Positions 45,894 through 57,179 of a DNA stretch of 64,000 nt are shown here, piece after piece (position 1 is the stretch's first letter; each line of letters starts with the position of its first letter). The DNA is taken from contig CM043966.1 in assembly GCA_014529385.2 (NCBI GenBank), forward strand, positions 109,474,808 to 109,538,807. The letters run 5' to 3'. The stretch is from Adiantum capillus-veneris. Taxonomy: Eukaryota; Streptophyta; Polypodiopsida; Polypodiales; Pteridaceae. The notes beneath the pieces are model-generated. The model was not told the DNA's origin, ran no database searches, and saw only the letters and a list, made by a program, of their open reading frames with translations. The translations under genes and the position numbers were made by a program.

Positions 45894-46373
45894 GATTTTG
45901 GGATGAGGGCGAAGTGGACGACATTCGCTTTCTCCAATTATGTGTAGCCTTAGGTTGGGTGACTGAAGCTATCCTTATTCCGGTTTGAGAAGAATACAGC
46001 AGATTCTACGGGGAGTATGCGCTTACCTATCGAAGGTCCAACCAACAAGCGGTAAGAGAAATATTACAGGCACTAGGTGACTTGCCCTACTCCCTTGCTA
46101 GGGCATGCCATCACATCGTGGAGTGCATTGACAGATCTAGAGCTCCACCCCCTTCTCGTGTCACATTCTATAACCCTCCCCCCACCACCAAACCATTGGC
46201 CATACACTTTTGCCAAAGCTGAAACCCCACGCCTGACCACAACCCGCTTGATGACCCCTCAAAAAATCATCACGTATTGAGAGAACCTTATGGGAGTGTT
46301 CAATTTAAATGGAATGAGCCATGGGGTAGTGAGCATGAAGTGGAAGAGTCTCAAAAATCTTGGGGAGACCCTA
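45894..46373 (+). pseudogene. Coding-like stretch of unknown family
   Basis: Plus-strand frame from 45894 to TAA near 46373, about 159 codons with in-frame stops near 45987 and 46221. It reads DFGDEGEVDDIRFLQLCVAL, GWVTEAILIPV, EEYSRFYGEYALTYRRSNQQ, AVREILQALGDLPYSLARAC, later PPPTTKPLAIHFCQS and PYGSVQFKWNEPW. Composition and even codon use look like real coding sequence, not repeat noise. A further open piece follows at 46538-46696 (MWLLEFSNWVTNAEEAIAQH ...). I do not recognise it. It could be part of a retroelement gag region or a decayed host gene with an AT-rich intron between the pieces. Confidence 0.4.
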
Positions 46374-46537
46374 TGTAACTCATGTTAAAAATTGTATCAA
46401 TTTTTTTTCAAGTTTTTATAAAAGAGTAGAAAAAACATAGAGTGTGTATTAATTTTATTTTATTTAAAAATAAAAAAAAGAAATTTGCTTTTTGCACTTG
46501 AAAGTTAAGAAAATATTTCATAAAATCTAACTTTAGT

Positions 46538-46696
46538 ATGTCGATGCAAAGGATTCAAAGCAACGGATATGTGGTTACTCGAGTTCAGCAATTGGGTGAC
46601 CAATGCGGAGGAAGCCATAGCCCAACATTTTCTGACAGAATACCTACCCCAATTGTCGCCTAAGATTAAGGGATTAATTATTCAAAAGTATTAGAG
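46538..46696 (+). pseudogene. Second coding-like piece of unknown family
   Basis: About 50 open codons ending in TAG near 46694-46696, containing MWLLEFSNWVTNAEEAIAQH and FLTEYLPQLSPKIKGL. It lies 165 bp of AT-rich DNA after the piece at 45894-46373 in the same orientation. Whether the two belong together is inference. Confidence 0.3.
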
Positions 46697-46938
46697 CCAT
46701 CATTATAAGAAGGCACTCCCTTTTGGCATAGTCAATGGAGGGTTATAACTAGGTCCATCTTGCGTACATTAATTAATTTCCCAGCAAGATTCTTTCAATA
46801 TCTTAAGTTTCAATGCTAGGCCCTTAGTTGCAGTCGATGCACGCGGTCCTCGGACTTTCTCGTCACAACTATGGAGCTACACAACTACACACTTGCAGCA
46901 GCCCATACTCTCCGACCTCGGCTAGTCAAGATGACAAC

Positions 46939-46942
<4 letters not shown>

Positions 46943-47001
<59 letters not shown>

Positions 47002-47073
47002 CTCTCTCAGTAGACCAGTGAAGATGGCCCATGTTCTGATACCCTCTTCCTTAGGCAGTGACGACAATGGCAC

Positions 47074-47131
<58 letters not shown>

Positions 47132-47235
47132 AACGCGCGCCAAAAAACCTTGCATTGCAGACATCATATGCTGCCTAATGCAGGCAGCGTTGGAAAAATC
47201 TCCCTATCATTTGGCTCGCCACACTGATGGATGGC

Positions 47236-47272
<37 letters not shown>
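46943..47272. repeat. Three (CT)n microsatellites
   Basis: 46943-46998, 47079-47126 and 47238-47272. The DNA around and up to 47930 shows no gene. Confidence 0.95.
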
Positions 47273-47274
<2 letters not shown>

Positions 47275-47931
47275 TCCTACACGTGCCGTTCTCTCTGCCA
47301 GTGCATCTGTCTCGCTCTGTCTTTTTTTTTTTCTCGCGCACTAGGTGTCAATCGAGCCATCCCCTTTGCTTCCACTGTCCGGAATTCCCAAAACAAATTA
47401 AATTTCTTCAAGGCTTCGGAGATAGATTCCTTGATTAATTTTGAACACTCCAACCAATATAGATACAAGAGTATTTTGGGAATTTTTCAAAGTTTAGAGG
47501 TGTTTTGGGTATTTTCACAAATTAGAGGGGTATTCTTGTAATTTTCCTCTCAAACTTATTTGTATTACACTCCAACTTTAGCGCTAGAAGGTGAAACCAT
47601 TCTCTTACCTACCATCTCCAAGTTTCCCTTTCCTTTTGCATTTGCCTAAACTTTTCACTCCTTCAAGCCCCAAGGCATCATCCAAGATGCCGCTTAAAAC
47701 AAATTAAAAAAAGATTGAGGGGACATATGTGCCTCTAGGGTGCCTAAGATAGCTTCACATCGTAGAAATTGAAATAGAGGTGTTTTTATGTTAAGAACCT
47801 TTCCAAAGTTGTGAAGCATATGTTAGTTTATTAAAAAAAGTATAATTTCATGTAATGCAATAGTTTCTTAGTTTTTATGGTCTTTCTTAATTTGACTTTC
47901 TTGGTTATACTCAACCCTGTGTTTTAGCACA

Positions 47932-49440
47932 ATGGCTATTAATTTCCCAATATTTTATGGAAGGCCTAACGATAATGCAAGGGAATTCCTCAATACTCTA
48001 GAGATGGCCCATCTTGTCTGTAGTCGAGAGACACCAACAAGGTGGAACATAGAGCATTTCCTCTAGTATTAAGAGAGGAGTTACGGACATGGTATGAGGC
48101 TCTTGCTCTTGATATCCTAGGGGATTGGGATAACCTTATCCAAGATTTCTCTACTAGGCTTGGGAGGGGGGATACTCCCGAGAAAGTATGGAAGCTACTC
48201 CTACAGCACCGCCAAATGGACCTCTAGGGCTGTAGCCATTATGAGTCAAATTTCATAGAGGTATGAGGTAGCTGGGATAGAATGATGAGACAACCCCAAC
48301 CTTTCTCGAGATTCATGGCAAGTCTCTTTGGCCCTCTAAAAGAGAAAGTAGAGGCAAAGTTTCCTCACACTTTTGAGGATGCCCTCAGGATAGCAAGAGA
48401 GAAGGAACAAAAGCTTAGTTTCCAAGATCACAGGGCCAGGGAGGAGCATTAGGGAAAATTTGGACTCACAAAGGGACCCTATAAGGAGTTTGACTTTACC
48501 TCTCTCTAAAAAATTGAGCGCATGGATCAAAATTTATCGGAGATTATACAGCCAAAATGTCCTCTTCAAGCTCTTTCTACTGATGTATAGCACACCATGA
48601 GATTCTTCATATTTTAGAAGATTCCATTTTTTATTCTTTGGGTGATGTGACAACTCAATTTAGAATCTCTATAGAATTAAAAAATGGAATCTTCTAAAAT
48701 ATGAAGAATCTCATGGTGTGCTATACATCAGTAGAGCTTGAAGAGTACAATCTGGCTGTAAAATCTCTGACAAATTTGGAATTAATTTACAATAATTTAT
48801 CCATATGCCAATCTTTTAGAGAGAGAAAGAGTCAAACTCCTTATAGGGCCCCTTTGCGAGTCTAAATTTTCCGTAATGCGTGACCTTGTTAAAGAAGAGG
48901 GGATGCATGAAGGGAAGATTTCTCCCACACAACAAGTACCACCACCCATGGGCAACTCGCCAGAGGAATCTCTAGCTAGAATCACTCGGCAACTAGAGAA
49001 CCTCGCTCTTAATCTCATGCATAAGTCGGTGGATCCACCTAGAGACCAAAACTACAGGGGGCAAAGAAGGCAAAATCTAGGGTATCAATTGTGGTAAAGA
49101 GAGACACGGCATGTACAATTTCCCATATCCTAGAAGGGAGCCCAGAGAACCTATGCCTATAAATAGGCCAATATACCAAAGGCCACCACTGAGGGCTAGA
49201 CTAGCATTGGCACCACCTACAATGGTACCTCCAGTGCCACCTGTAGTAGCACCTATGGTCCCACAACACCCATTTCCACCACAACTTGCACCCCCACTCG
49301 TAGAAAATAGAACTATGAATATTATTGGGTTAGAGGAATGCCAAGTGGGGATGAGAGAACACGTGAGGTTAAGGTTATGCCTGCAGTAAAGTGAACAAGA
49401 GGGAACCATAGCAAGGAAACTGTAGACAAAGATGAAGACA
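47932..49440 (+). pseudogene. Gypsy-type gag remnant
   Basis: Begins at ATG 47932: MAINFPIFYGRPNDNAREFL and NTLEMAHLVC, then (frame-shifted) WYEALALDILGDWDNLIQDF, which matches the retrotransposon gag pattern of Gypsy elements (FxG...FL..LE and W..L...F). After an inverted-repeat interruption (48447-48880) gag-like sequence resumes: MRDLVKEEGMHEGKIS, SLARITRQLENLALNL, then a degraded knuckle NCGKERHGMYNFPYP near 49085-49130 and a proline-rich tail. Stops occur every 30-60 codons. No pol sequence or LTRs were found next to it. Confidence 0.7.
48447..48880. repeat. Large inverted repeat (hairpin-forming)
   Basis: Left arm 48447-48636 and right arm 48674-48880 are reverse complements around a loop of about 37 bp. 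The inner roughly 50 bp (for example TGATGTATAGCACACCATGA and its complement) are perfect; the outer parts diverge by roughly a fifth. Confidence 0.9.
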
Positions 49441-49730
49441 TTTGAAGAGGCAACAGAGAATCTTCAAGAGAAGTGAGACTAGCAAATGACGAAGAAGAGC
49501 CAAGAAGCTAAGGAGGAAGATCACAGTTAAAGAATTCCCTTTCGGAGAGGGTCGTGAGTCCTATAGCTTGATAGAGGACTTAGGGGTTCAAAAACCAAAT
49601 ATAACTTATCCATAACTTTTAGAATTATCACCATTACTTAGAAAACAATGGTCAAAATTTTCAAGCACTCGGAGATCAAAGAAAAAGTTAGCAAGGCCAG
49701 TTGGGTTGGTTAAGGCTGACTCGAAGGGAG

Positions 49731-49838
49731 ATGTTGTTGTTTTTTCTCTTAGTGAGTTTGTTTGTTTGTGTCGTTAGTTGTTTCATGTTGTTGTTTTTTC
49801 TCTTAGTGAGTTTGTTTGTTTGTGTCGTTAGTTGTTTC
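49731..49838. repeat. 54-bp perfect tandem duplication
   Basis: 49731-49784 repeated at 49785-49838 without a difference. It lies at the start of the repeat also seen at 17830. Confidence 0.93.
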
Positions 49839-50235
49839 ATGGTTGCTGTGCCTGCAGAGAACTCCCCATTTGTAAATTTAGCATAGTTCTAACCTTGTGG
49901 TATCTATGTCTTATCCAGTTTTCTTTATTTTTTTAAAACAACTCATCATGAATCTATTATACCCCATGCAAGAAATTGTCATATGCTAATGTATTGAAGA
50001 AGGACTTGAGTTTTGAATGCAGGAGAGCGCTGTTGAACTTTCCCTATAATACATGATGAGAATACGGGATTCCATCTAGGGGGGGTTTTCGATTCATTTC
50101 AAACTTAGTATGAGCACTCTTGTTCTTACTCCCCCTCCTCTAAAATTAGAAAGAAGCATATGTTTGGGGTATGGTTTGTTTTAACGGTGAATTGGTTTGC
50201 TTACCCACACAAAATGTAAAAAACCCATGTGTTCA
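49775..50235. repeat. Uninterrupted copy of the LINE-2 target repeat
   Basis: Matches 17830-18112 joined to 29987-30340. It provides the empty site for LINE-2 near 50040-50055. Confidence 0.88.
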
Positions 50236-50429
50236 GTGCAAGGACTGAGCATGCACTATCTCTATAGGCCAAAACAGGTAAAACTGCCAAAACAGGCAAC
50301 TAATACTTATTCTCTGAAAAGGGTACAAACGGAGTTGGATCGACATGTGAGTTTGTTTGTTGCGAAGATAACATGTTTATCTTAGATTTGAGCACTCAAC
50401 CTCATCAATCGAACATACGAGCTAAAGAT

Positions 50430-51949
50430 GGAGAATTTAACAGTAAACGCAGCAAGTGCGGGAATATTTAACGGGAGCAGGATGAAGCCCATACCAAAGT
50501 GCAATGTAACGTCAAGGAGGAAATCGGGCTTGTAAGAGTTCCAAGATGTATAATTCTTAGCCCATTTCTTGTAATTAACCTATTTTCTAAAGGATGTCCG
50601 CCCAAATGTGAAAAGACTAAGTTATTAGCCCTGACTTTCAACCTAGGTATATAAGTGAACACTTTTAGGAATTAGAGCCCCTTTTGGTCATTTTAGTTAT
50701 TTCTTTAAAGAGATCTCTAACTCTTAGCTCTCCTCTACTCTTAGCATGCTTCAAGCTTCCATAGATTAAGAAACCCATTGTATTTGATCCGCCATGATTA
50801 ATGAAGTGGGGCTACTCTCTAATCTCTTTCACTCTTGCAATGTTATGTTTGAGCTATGCATCCCTCTTGTTTAGTGATTAAATGATTGATGTGTGTGTAT
50901 TTGCTTGCTTTAAGCTTAGTTGACGAGCATTTCTCTATTAATTAAGTAGTGTGGGTGAGTTTATGAGTATTAAGTGCTTTGCATTGAATGTTTATTCATT
51001 GCCTCATTGCTTGATTAGAGAAGGATTAGCATGTTTAATTCATAAATGCAATCAATGGTAGCTTCATCATTGTTAGAGAGTGAGATTGATTGATTAGGAG
51101 TGAGTGATTAGCTTCTTCATAGCTAATCAAATCGATTAGTAGTATTGAGTGGTTAGATTGAGCAGCCATTAGGCTACCCATGTGTGCATTGTTAGAGACT
51201 CCTTTGCCTTGACAAAGCAAGGTTTCCTCCATGAGCTAGCCGGGTAAAGCTTCCCGTGTACATTTCTTCTTACGAAGGTTTTTGAGGAGCCGCTATGCGA
51301 GTTGGCCCAAACGAAGCTCTCCTCTAGTCTTAGCATACTTGAAGCTTCCATAGCTTAAGCAACCCATTGTATTTGATTCGCCATGATTAATGAAGTGGGC
51401 TACTCTCTAATCTCTTTCATTCTTGCAATGTTATTTTGAGCTATGCATGCACAATGTTTAGTGATTAAACGATTGATTTGTGTGTATTTTCTTGCCTTAA
51501 GCCTAGTTGATTAACATTTCTCTCTTGATTAAGTAGTGTGGGTGAGTTTATGAATATTAAGTGCTTGTATTGCATGTTTATTCATTCCCTCATTGATTAA
51601 TTAGAGAAGGATTAGCATGTTTAATTCACAAATGCAATCAATGGTAGTTTAGTCATTGTTAGAGAGTGAGATTGATTGATTAGTAGTGAGTGATTAGCTT
51701 TTTCATTGTTAGAGAGTGAGATTGATTGATTAGTAGTGAGTGATTAGCTTTTTCATAGATAATCAAATCGATTAGTAGGATTGAGTGATTAGATTGAGCG
51801 GCCATTAGGTTACCCATGTGTGCATTGCTAGAGACTCCTTTGCATTGACAACACGAGGTTTTCTCCATGAGCTAGCCGGGTTAAGCTTTCGGTTGACACT
51901 TCTTCTTAGGAAGGTTGTTGAGGAGCCTTTATGCGAGCTAGCCCAAACA
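50430..51949 (+). repeat. LTR of an Athila/Tat-like Gypsy element (1)
   Basis: The 3' boundary is given by CCCAAACA at 51942-51949, one base before a tRNA-Asp primer site. TATATAAG at 50648-50655 is a likely promoter. The LTR contains a tandem duplication: 50727-51315 and 51316-51949. The 5' boundary is not resolved. Related sequence (GTTCCAAGATGTA, CCTAGGTATATAAG, CTAGCCGGGT) recurs in the LTR near 60570-61230. Confidence 0.72.
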
Positions 51950-51950
51950 A

Positions 51951-51968
51951 TGGCGCCACTGCCGGGGA
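51951..51968 (+). other. Primer-binding site (tRNA-Asp type)
   Basis: TGGCGCCACTGCCGGGGA. It differs at two bases from TGGCGCCGTTGCCGGGGA, the tRNA-Asp complementary site of Athila/Tat Gypsy elements. Confidence 0.88.
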
Positions 51969-52441
51969 TCAATTCTCCCTAAACTAGTGTGTCACTTGCA
52001 TTGCAATGGGTACACCATAGCTCCTTTGGTTGCAAAACCAGTGGATTGAAATTACATTAGTTGTTGGGCTAGGTGTGGGACTAGCTTAGTTGTTTCCTCT
52101 TGTTATTTCATTTCAAATTTAGAGTTGTGGGTTCTCTAAAACCTTCACCCAAGCTATGCGGTTGAGTCATTCCCACCACCATTAGTTAGCATTTTCATTG
52201 TGTTAGTTATTTTAATTTATGTTTTTTGTTTAATTCTGGTTTTATTTAGTGTTTGATTAGGAATGGGTAGCTAGTTATACATTGTTTAAATGAGCATTTA
52301 GTGATTTAGATTTTAGTGCATTAGAAAGTGTTGTTAATTTAGGCATTTGTATAAGGGCTTGGTTGCAAGTGAGGTAGGCATTTTTTTATTGCAAGGAGAG
52401 GTACCTTGGGTAGTCCGACTAGCGTATTGTGAGGCCCAAAC
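51969..52441 (+). other. Internal start of Athila/Tat-like element 1
   Basis: Noncoding leader after the primer site, interrupted at 52441 by Copia-C and resumed at 57942. The joined flanks match about 58240-58320. Confidence 0.6.
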
Positions 52442-52527
52442 TATTAAGAAATATGACGTAGCTAAGTAGATAATTGAGTAGATTACTTAATGGAGAGATA
52501 TAATTTACACACACAAAAGATTATAGC

Positions 52528-52573
<46 letters not shown>

Positions 52574-53176
52574 CACGATATACATGGTTCACTCAATGTG
52601 GGCTACGTCCACAGGAAAGAAGCCACTCAATGGATTTACTACCTCAAAACAAGAAGTAGGTTACAAAGGGATTATACCCTTTTGGAGCTCCCGCCTTGTT
52701 GCACTCTCACCACCTCACACCCACCTTGTTGCATCAACTTCACACTATGAAATGTGTGTAGAAATGGCCTCCTTTTATAGGCCAGAAGGGCTTCCCTCTC
52801 TCATGAAAGGTAGCCATGTGTAGCCGCCCTTGTGTAGATAAGTCCAAATCGGACCCTTCAATCTGCCCATGTGTGGCCGCCCTTGAGAAAGACACGTTCT
52901 CCTTTGAAATCAGCCACCGGCCATTGACTTCCAACCACCGACCACCGACCAGCCGGCCAGTGGTCGGCTGGTTTTCAACCACTTTTTGACCGCCGTCCGG
53001 CCATAATATTCCGACGACGACTAGGCGTGAAAATTTTGGTTTTCGGCGAGTGATTTTATTTTTCGGCGAGTTATTTTTCTTCACACACAATGGCTACTCC
53101 TCATAATGGGGGCCTTACAAATGTGCGTTTTTAACACAAAAAATTACAAGGGGTAAATCATGCTCCATACTTAACA
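52442..53176 (-). repeat. 3' LTR of Copia-C
   Basis: Plus-strand start is TATTAAG where the other LTR has TGTTAGG, so the terminal CA (minus sense) is mutated. The end TTAACA is intact. It contains an expanded (GA)19 run at 52531-52569 that is only about 7 units in the partner. Confidence 0.93.
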
Positions 53177-53179
53177 ATC

Positions 53180-53714
53180 TCCCACTTGGAGACTGATCTC
53201 CAAACGAAATCTGTGACTGCTTTCCATCCTTGATTTTTATCCTTGAATGCCAATTGAAGATGAGAAAAAGCTCAACTTCTCCTTGTTGACCACCTTTGTA
53301 AACATGTCTGCAGGATTTTCACTTGTATGCACCTTTCCTAGCTTTAGTTGTCCCTCTTCCAAAAGAGTGCGTATGAAGTGATATCTCACCTGAATATGCG
53401 TTGTCCTTCAATTAAAGACTGAGTTATTTGCAAGATGGATAGCGCTTTGGCTATCACTGTAGAAGACACAATTGTCTTGTTTGAATCCAAGCTCTACTAA
53501 TAATCTGTGAAGCCACAGAATTTCTTTGCTTGCCTCTGTCATTTCTACATACTTTGTTTCCGTGGTAGAAAGTGAGATCACTTTCTACAGCTTTGAAGCC
53601 CAACTTACTTCTGTGCCTCCAATTGTGAAGACATAGCTAGTAGTGCTCCTTCAAGTATCTTTGTCACCTGCCATATCTGTATCAGCATACCCTTCCAAAA
53701 AAATATCAGTTCCT
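53180..53714 (-). pseudogene. Copia-C RNase H
   Basis: Minus-strand reading with shifts: TKYVEMTEASKEILWLHRLL, VELGF, FYSDSQSAIHLANNSVFN, a stop, HIQVRYHFIR, then VHTSENPADMFTKVV and a tail ending close to the polypurine tract. These are the standard Copia RNase H landmarks including SDSQSAI. In-frame stops near 53405 and elsewhere make it inactive. Confidence 0.85.
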
Positions 53715-54118
53715 CAAAAATACAAAGAATTTGTTGTTGTCCCTTTTAGATACCTAAGTATCTGCTGCAGAGCCTGCCCGTTCTCTTTACCTGGGTTATC
53801 CATGAACCTACTTACAACTCCCACTACATGTGCAATGTCTGGCCTTGTCCAAACCATAGCATACATAAGAGAACCTACCTCTGCAGCATATGGAACTTTA
53901 GACATATACGCTATCTTCTCTTGTGTCTTTGGACACATATCCTTGGTTAGTTTAAAGTGACCAGCCAAAGGTGTAGAAACCATTTTTGCATTTTTCATTG
54001 CAAACCTTTCTAGTACCTTTTTGATGTAATCCTCTTGAGATAGCTTTATTGTCTTCTTCGTCCTGTCCCTTGATATCTTCATACCAAGTATCCTCTTTGC
54101 AACACCTAAATCTTTCAT
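53714..54118 (-). pseudogene. Copia-C RT C-terminal part
   Basis: A 134-codon minus frame beginning MKDLGVAKRILGMKISRD, with EDYIKKVLERFAMKNAKMVS, TPLAGHFKL, YAAEVGSLMYAMVWTRPDIA and ILRYLKGT, the connection region after the YVDD palm. It continues from 54161-54766 after a short break. Confidence 0.93.
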
Positions 54119-54160
54119 TGAAAAAGAATTAGAGAGCTCCTCTTTTAGGTCTTTGATGTC

Positions 54161-54766
54161 CTACATGTTAGCACTTGCAATCAGCATGTCATCAACATAC
54201 AACATTAGGATGATGAACTTCCCATCTCCCAAATTCTTTGTGTCGATGCAGTGATCCGAGTTGCATCTTGTGAATTCATGATCCAACATCCATCGATCAA
54301 ACTTCAAGTACCATTGTCTTGATTCTTGCTTTAAACCATACAAGCTCTTCTTTAATCTGCAAACCATTTTCTCCTTACCTTTTACTTCATACCCCTTTGG
54401 TTGAAGCATGTAAATTTCCTCCTCTAAGTCACCATGAGGGAATGCCGTATTTACATCCATTTGCTCGAGATTTAAATCATGAGCAGCCACAAGGCTTAAG
54501 ACAAGCCTAATTGAGTTCATTTTTACAACAGGAGAAAATATTTCATTGAAGTCAATACCTTTTTTTTTAGAAAACCCTTTTACCACAAGCCTAGACTTGT
54601 ACCTTATCTTTCCACCTTCTTCTTCCTTCAGCTTGTAGACCCATTTGTTTTGCAGTTCCCGCTTACCTTTAGGCAACTCAACCAACTCCCATGTTTGGTT
54701 GCGATGTAATGATTCCATCTCCACTTGCATGCTCATCATCCATTCTTCTTTGAATTCGTGATGCAT
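54161..54766 (-). pseudogene. Copia-C RT palm and fingers
   Basis: A 201-codon minus frame: WMMSMQVEMESLHRNQTWEL, LQNKWVYKLKEEEGGKIRYK, SRLVVKGFSKKKGIDFNEIF, SPVVKMNSIRLVLSLVA, MDVNTAFPHGDLEEEIYM (first Asp kept, usual FLHG changed to FPHG), LKKSLYGLKQESRQWYLKFD and LMLYVDDMLIA (YVDD intact). The best conserved part of the element. Confidence 0.94.
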
Positions 54767-54865
54767 AGCTTATTCGTATGATTCTGGCTCTCCAGAATCA
54801 GAGATTAAGAGATGGTTGAACGAAGGAAACAACCTTTCTAGAGGTCTACTTTCTCTTGTAGATCT

Positions 54866-55943
54866 TCAGGGAATAGGTTGAGGCTCCTCATTTGGTTGAC
54901 GTTGTTGCAGATTGTCATTTGGTTGACGTTGTTGCAGATTGTCACCGTTTGTTGTCCTTGAGTCTTCACCGTCCTCAAGCTCCATGTACTCATCACATGT
55001 TTGTTTTGTTTGTTTTCTTTCCAAGTAATCTTTGTACATATTTTGTCCGTTAAAAATTACATCCCTACTCCTAAAGATTTTACCATCTTCAGGATTCCAT
55101 AGGCGATACCCAAAGTCACCTTCTCCATAGCCAAAGAAGAAACACTTTTTGGACTTTGCATCTAGCTTTGATCTTAGGCTTCTATCTATGTGTATGAAAG
55201 CCAACATCCAAACACTTTGAGAAATGAATAATTCACAAGTTTAACTGTCCATGCCTCTTCCGGAACTCCCCCATCCAATGTCGTTGAGGATGATCGGTTG
55301 ATTAAGTACATGGACGTACTTACAACTTCCGCCCACCAAAGCTCAAGTGGTAGGCCTGCAGGTTACCGCATACTTCGTGCTCGCTCCATGATTGTTCTAT
55401 TCATACTTTTAGAAATGCCATTTTGTTGAGGTTTCCTTGGGGTTGTTCTTTGCCTCCGAATGCCATTGCTAGCACAAAAGCTTGGCTATAATATTCGCCT
55501 CCATTGTTGAATCTGAGGCATTTAACCTTAGGACCTCTTTCATTCTCCACAAAGGCTTTCCATCTTTGAAATATGGAAAACACATCGGATTTATTCTTCA
55601 TTACATAAATCCAGGTTTTCCTAGTCACATCGTCTATGAATGTTACATAGTATAATGAGCCACCAAGTGAGGGTGTACTTGTAGGACCCCAACTGTCAGA
55701 ATGAACCAACTCAAGTTTTTTTTTTCTTTCATTTCTAGATTTTTGAAAATTTTCACTCGTTTGTTTACCATAAACACAATCTTCACAGAACTCTAGGTCC
55801 ACTTCTTTCAAACTTGGTAGAAGCTTCTTTATTTGAAGGATTTGCACTTTGGCAATCATATGCCCAAGCTGGTAGTGCCACACCGCACTGCCGACTTCTG
55901 TAGTTGTTGCACAAGCTGAAGGTTGCATGCTAACAGTACACAA
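54866..55943 (-). pseudogene. Copia-C pre-integrase and integrase
   Basis: Minus frames 55401-55943 and 54866-55207. WHYQLGHMI ... FCEDCVYGKQ is the zinc region. Integrase: LVHSDSWGP (first Asp), YYVTFIDDVTRKTWIYVM, then CLRFNNGGEYYS, where the catalytic Asp of DNGGEY is Asn. The NG-xAE-R segment is degraded, with the Glu lost. The C-terminal part has KCFFFGYGEGDFGYRLWNPE and FRSRDVIF. Frame breaks lie at about 55400 and 55210. Confidence 0.9.
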
Positions 55944-55968
55944 TTAGAGTGTACCAACCTTTTCTCCC

Positions 55969-57107
55969 TTGGAAACCACCAAAGATCTTCCACCATTTGC
56001 TTATGAATGCAATGTTGTGACCTTCATCGTCCAATCGTCCTGTAGAGATCAGATTTTTGCAAAGAGAAGAAACATGCCTAACATCTTTAAGCTTCCATTC
56101 ATTTTCATTAGCAGTTTTGACACAAATTATACCTTAGCCAACAATTTCACAAGCTTCATCATCTCCCAAGTATACATGCCCAAAATTACCTTTGGTATAA
56201 TCTTGGAAATGTTTCTTGTGTGGTGTTGCATGGAATGAAGCCCCAAAATCTACTATCTAGGAATTAGACACATTGTCTAATGAGAGAATTAGATCATCTT
56301 GCTCTACTTTACCTGCCACATTGGCCTCCGATGTTGGATTGTTCTCTTGAGACTCCGACTCCTTCTTCTTCTTCAACTAGAAATATTTCTTGACGTGGCC
56401 CTTCTTACTGCAGTTCCAACATTCAAGAACTGACTTTGTGCGTGACTTGCTCCGTCTTGAGCAATCATGACCCTTTTGTTTTTTGAACCTCTCGTTAGAC
56501 CTTCCTCTTGTTTCCACTGACAGTGCAACACTTGTTGATTCTCCTGTGCTTCTCTCTCGCATTTCCTCACTTAGGAGAACACCCACAACATCATCAAACT
56601 TAAGAGTATTTGTGCCAGAAATAGAATTACTTACAACCATCACAAGGCTGTCCCAACTATCTGCTGGTAGAGACGACAATATAAGGAGAGCTCGCACTTC
56701 TTCATCAAAATTTATTTTCACCGATCGAAGCTGACTTATGTTTGTGTTAAAGTCATTTAGGTGTTATGCAACTGAACCATTCTCTTCCATCTTTAGATTG
56801 AATAAGCGCTTCATGAGAAATACCTTATTGGATACTGATGGTTTCTCGTAGAAGTCATCAAGTGACTTCATCAAGTCCTCTGTGGTCTTCATCTCCAAAA
56901 TGTTGAAGTCCACCATTGACGCCAAGCGTAACCGGATTGTTCCCAGTGCCTTTCGATCAAGGACAATCCATGGTTCATCTGCCATTGTTAGGGCTTCTTT
57001 GCAAGACCGCCTAGTGGAAAATAGAGATAGTCTTCAATCTGCATCTTCCAATGTTGGTAGTTTTTTCTGTTGAACTTCTTGATCTTGAGCTTCCCTTCCT
57101 CCGCCAT
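55969..57107 (-). pseudogene. Copia-C gag and protease
   Basis: Gag starts at ATG 57107-57105: MAEEGKLKIKKFNRKNYQHW then KMQIEDYLY; a TAA follows near 56990. A second frame 56764-56985 (LDRKALGTIRLRLASMVDFN) and a third 56377-56721 (LLILSSLPADSWDSLVMVVS, CWNCSKKGHVKKYF at about 56379-56420) cover the UBN2 region and a knuckle whose last Cys is Phe. The protease reads IVDFGASFHATPHK near 56255, with DSG changed to DFG. Multiple stops. Confidence 0.88.
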
Positions 57108-57159
57108 TACTCCCACTCACTTCAAGGAATCCTTTCCTTGAGATAATTTAGCTACGAGC

Positions 57160-57177
57160 AAACCTTGTCGGATACCA
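57160..57177 (-). other. Primer-binding site of Copia-C
   Basis: Minus-strand TGGTATCCGACAAGG two bases inside the 5' LTR end, a diverged Met-tRNA type site. Confidence 0.8.
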
Positions 57178-57179
57178 TT

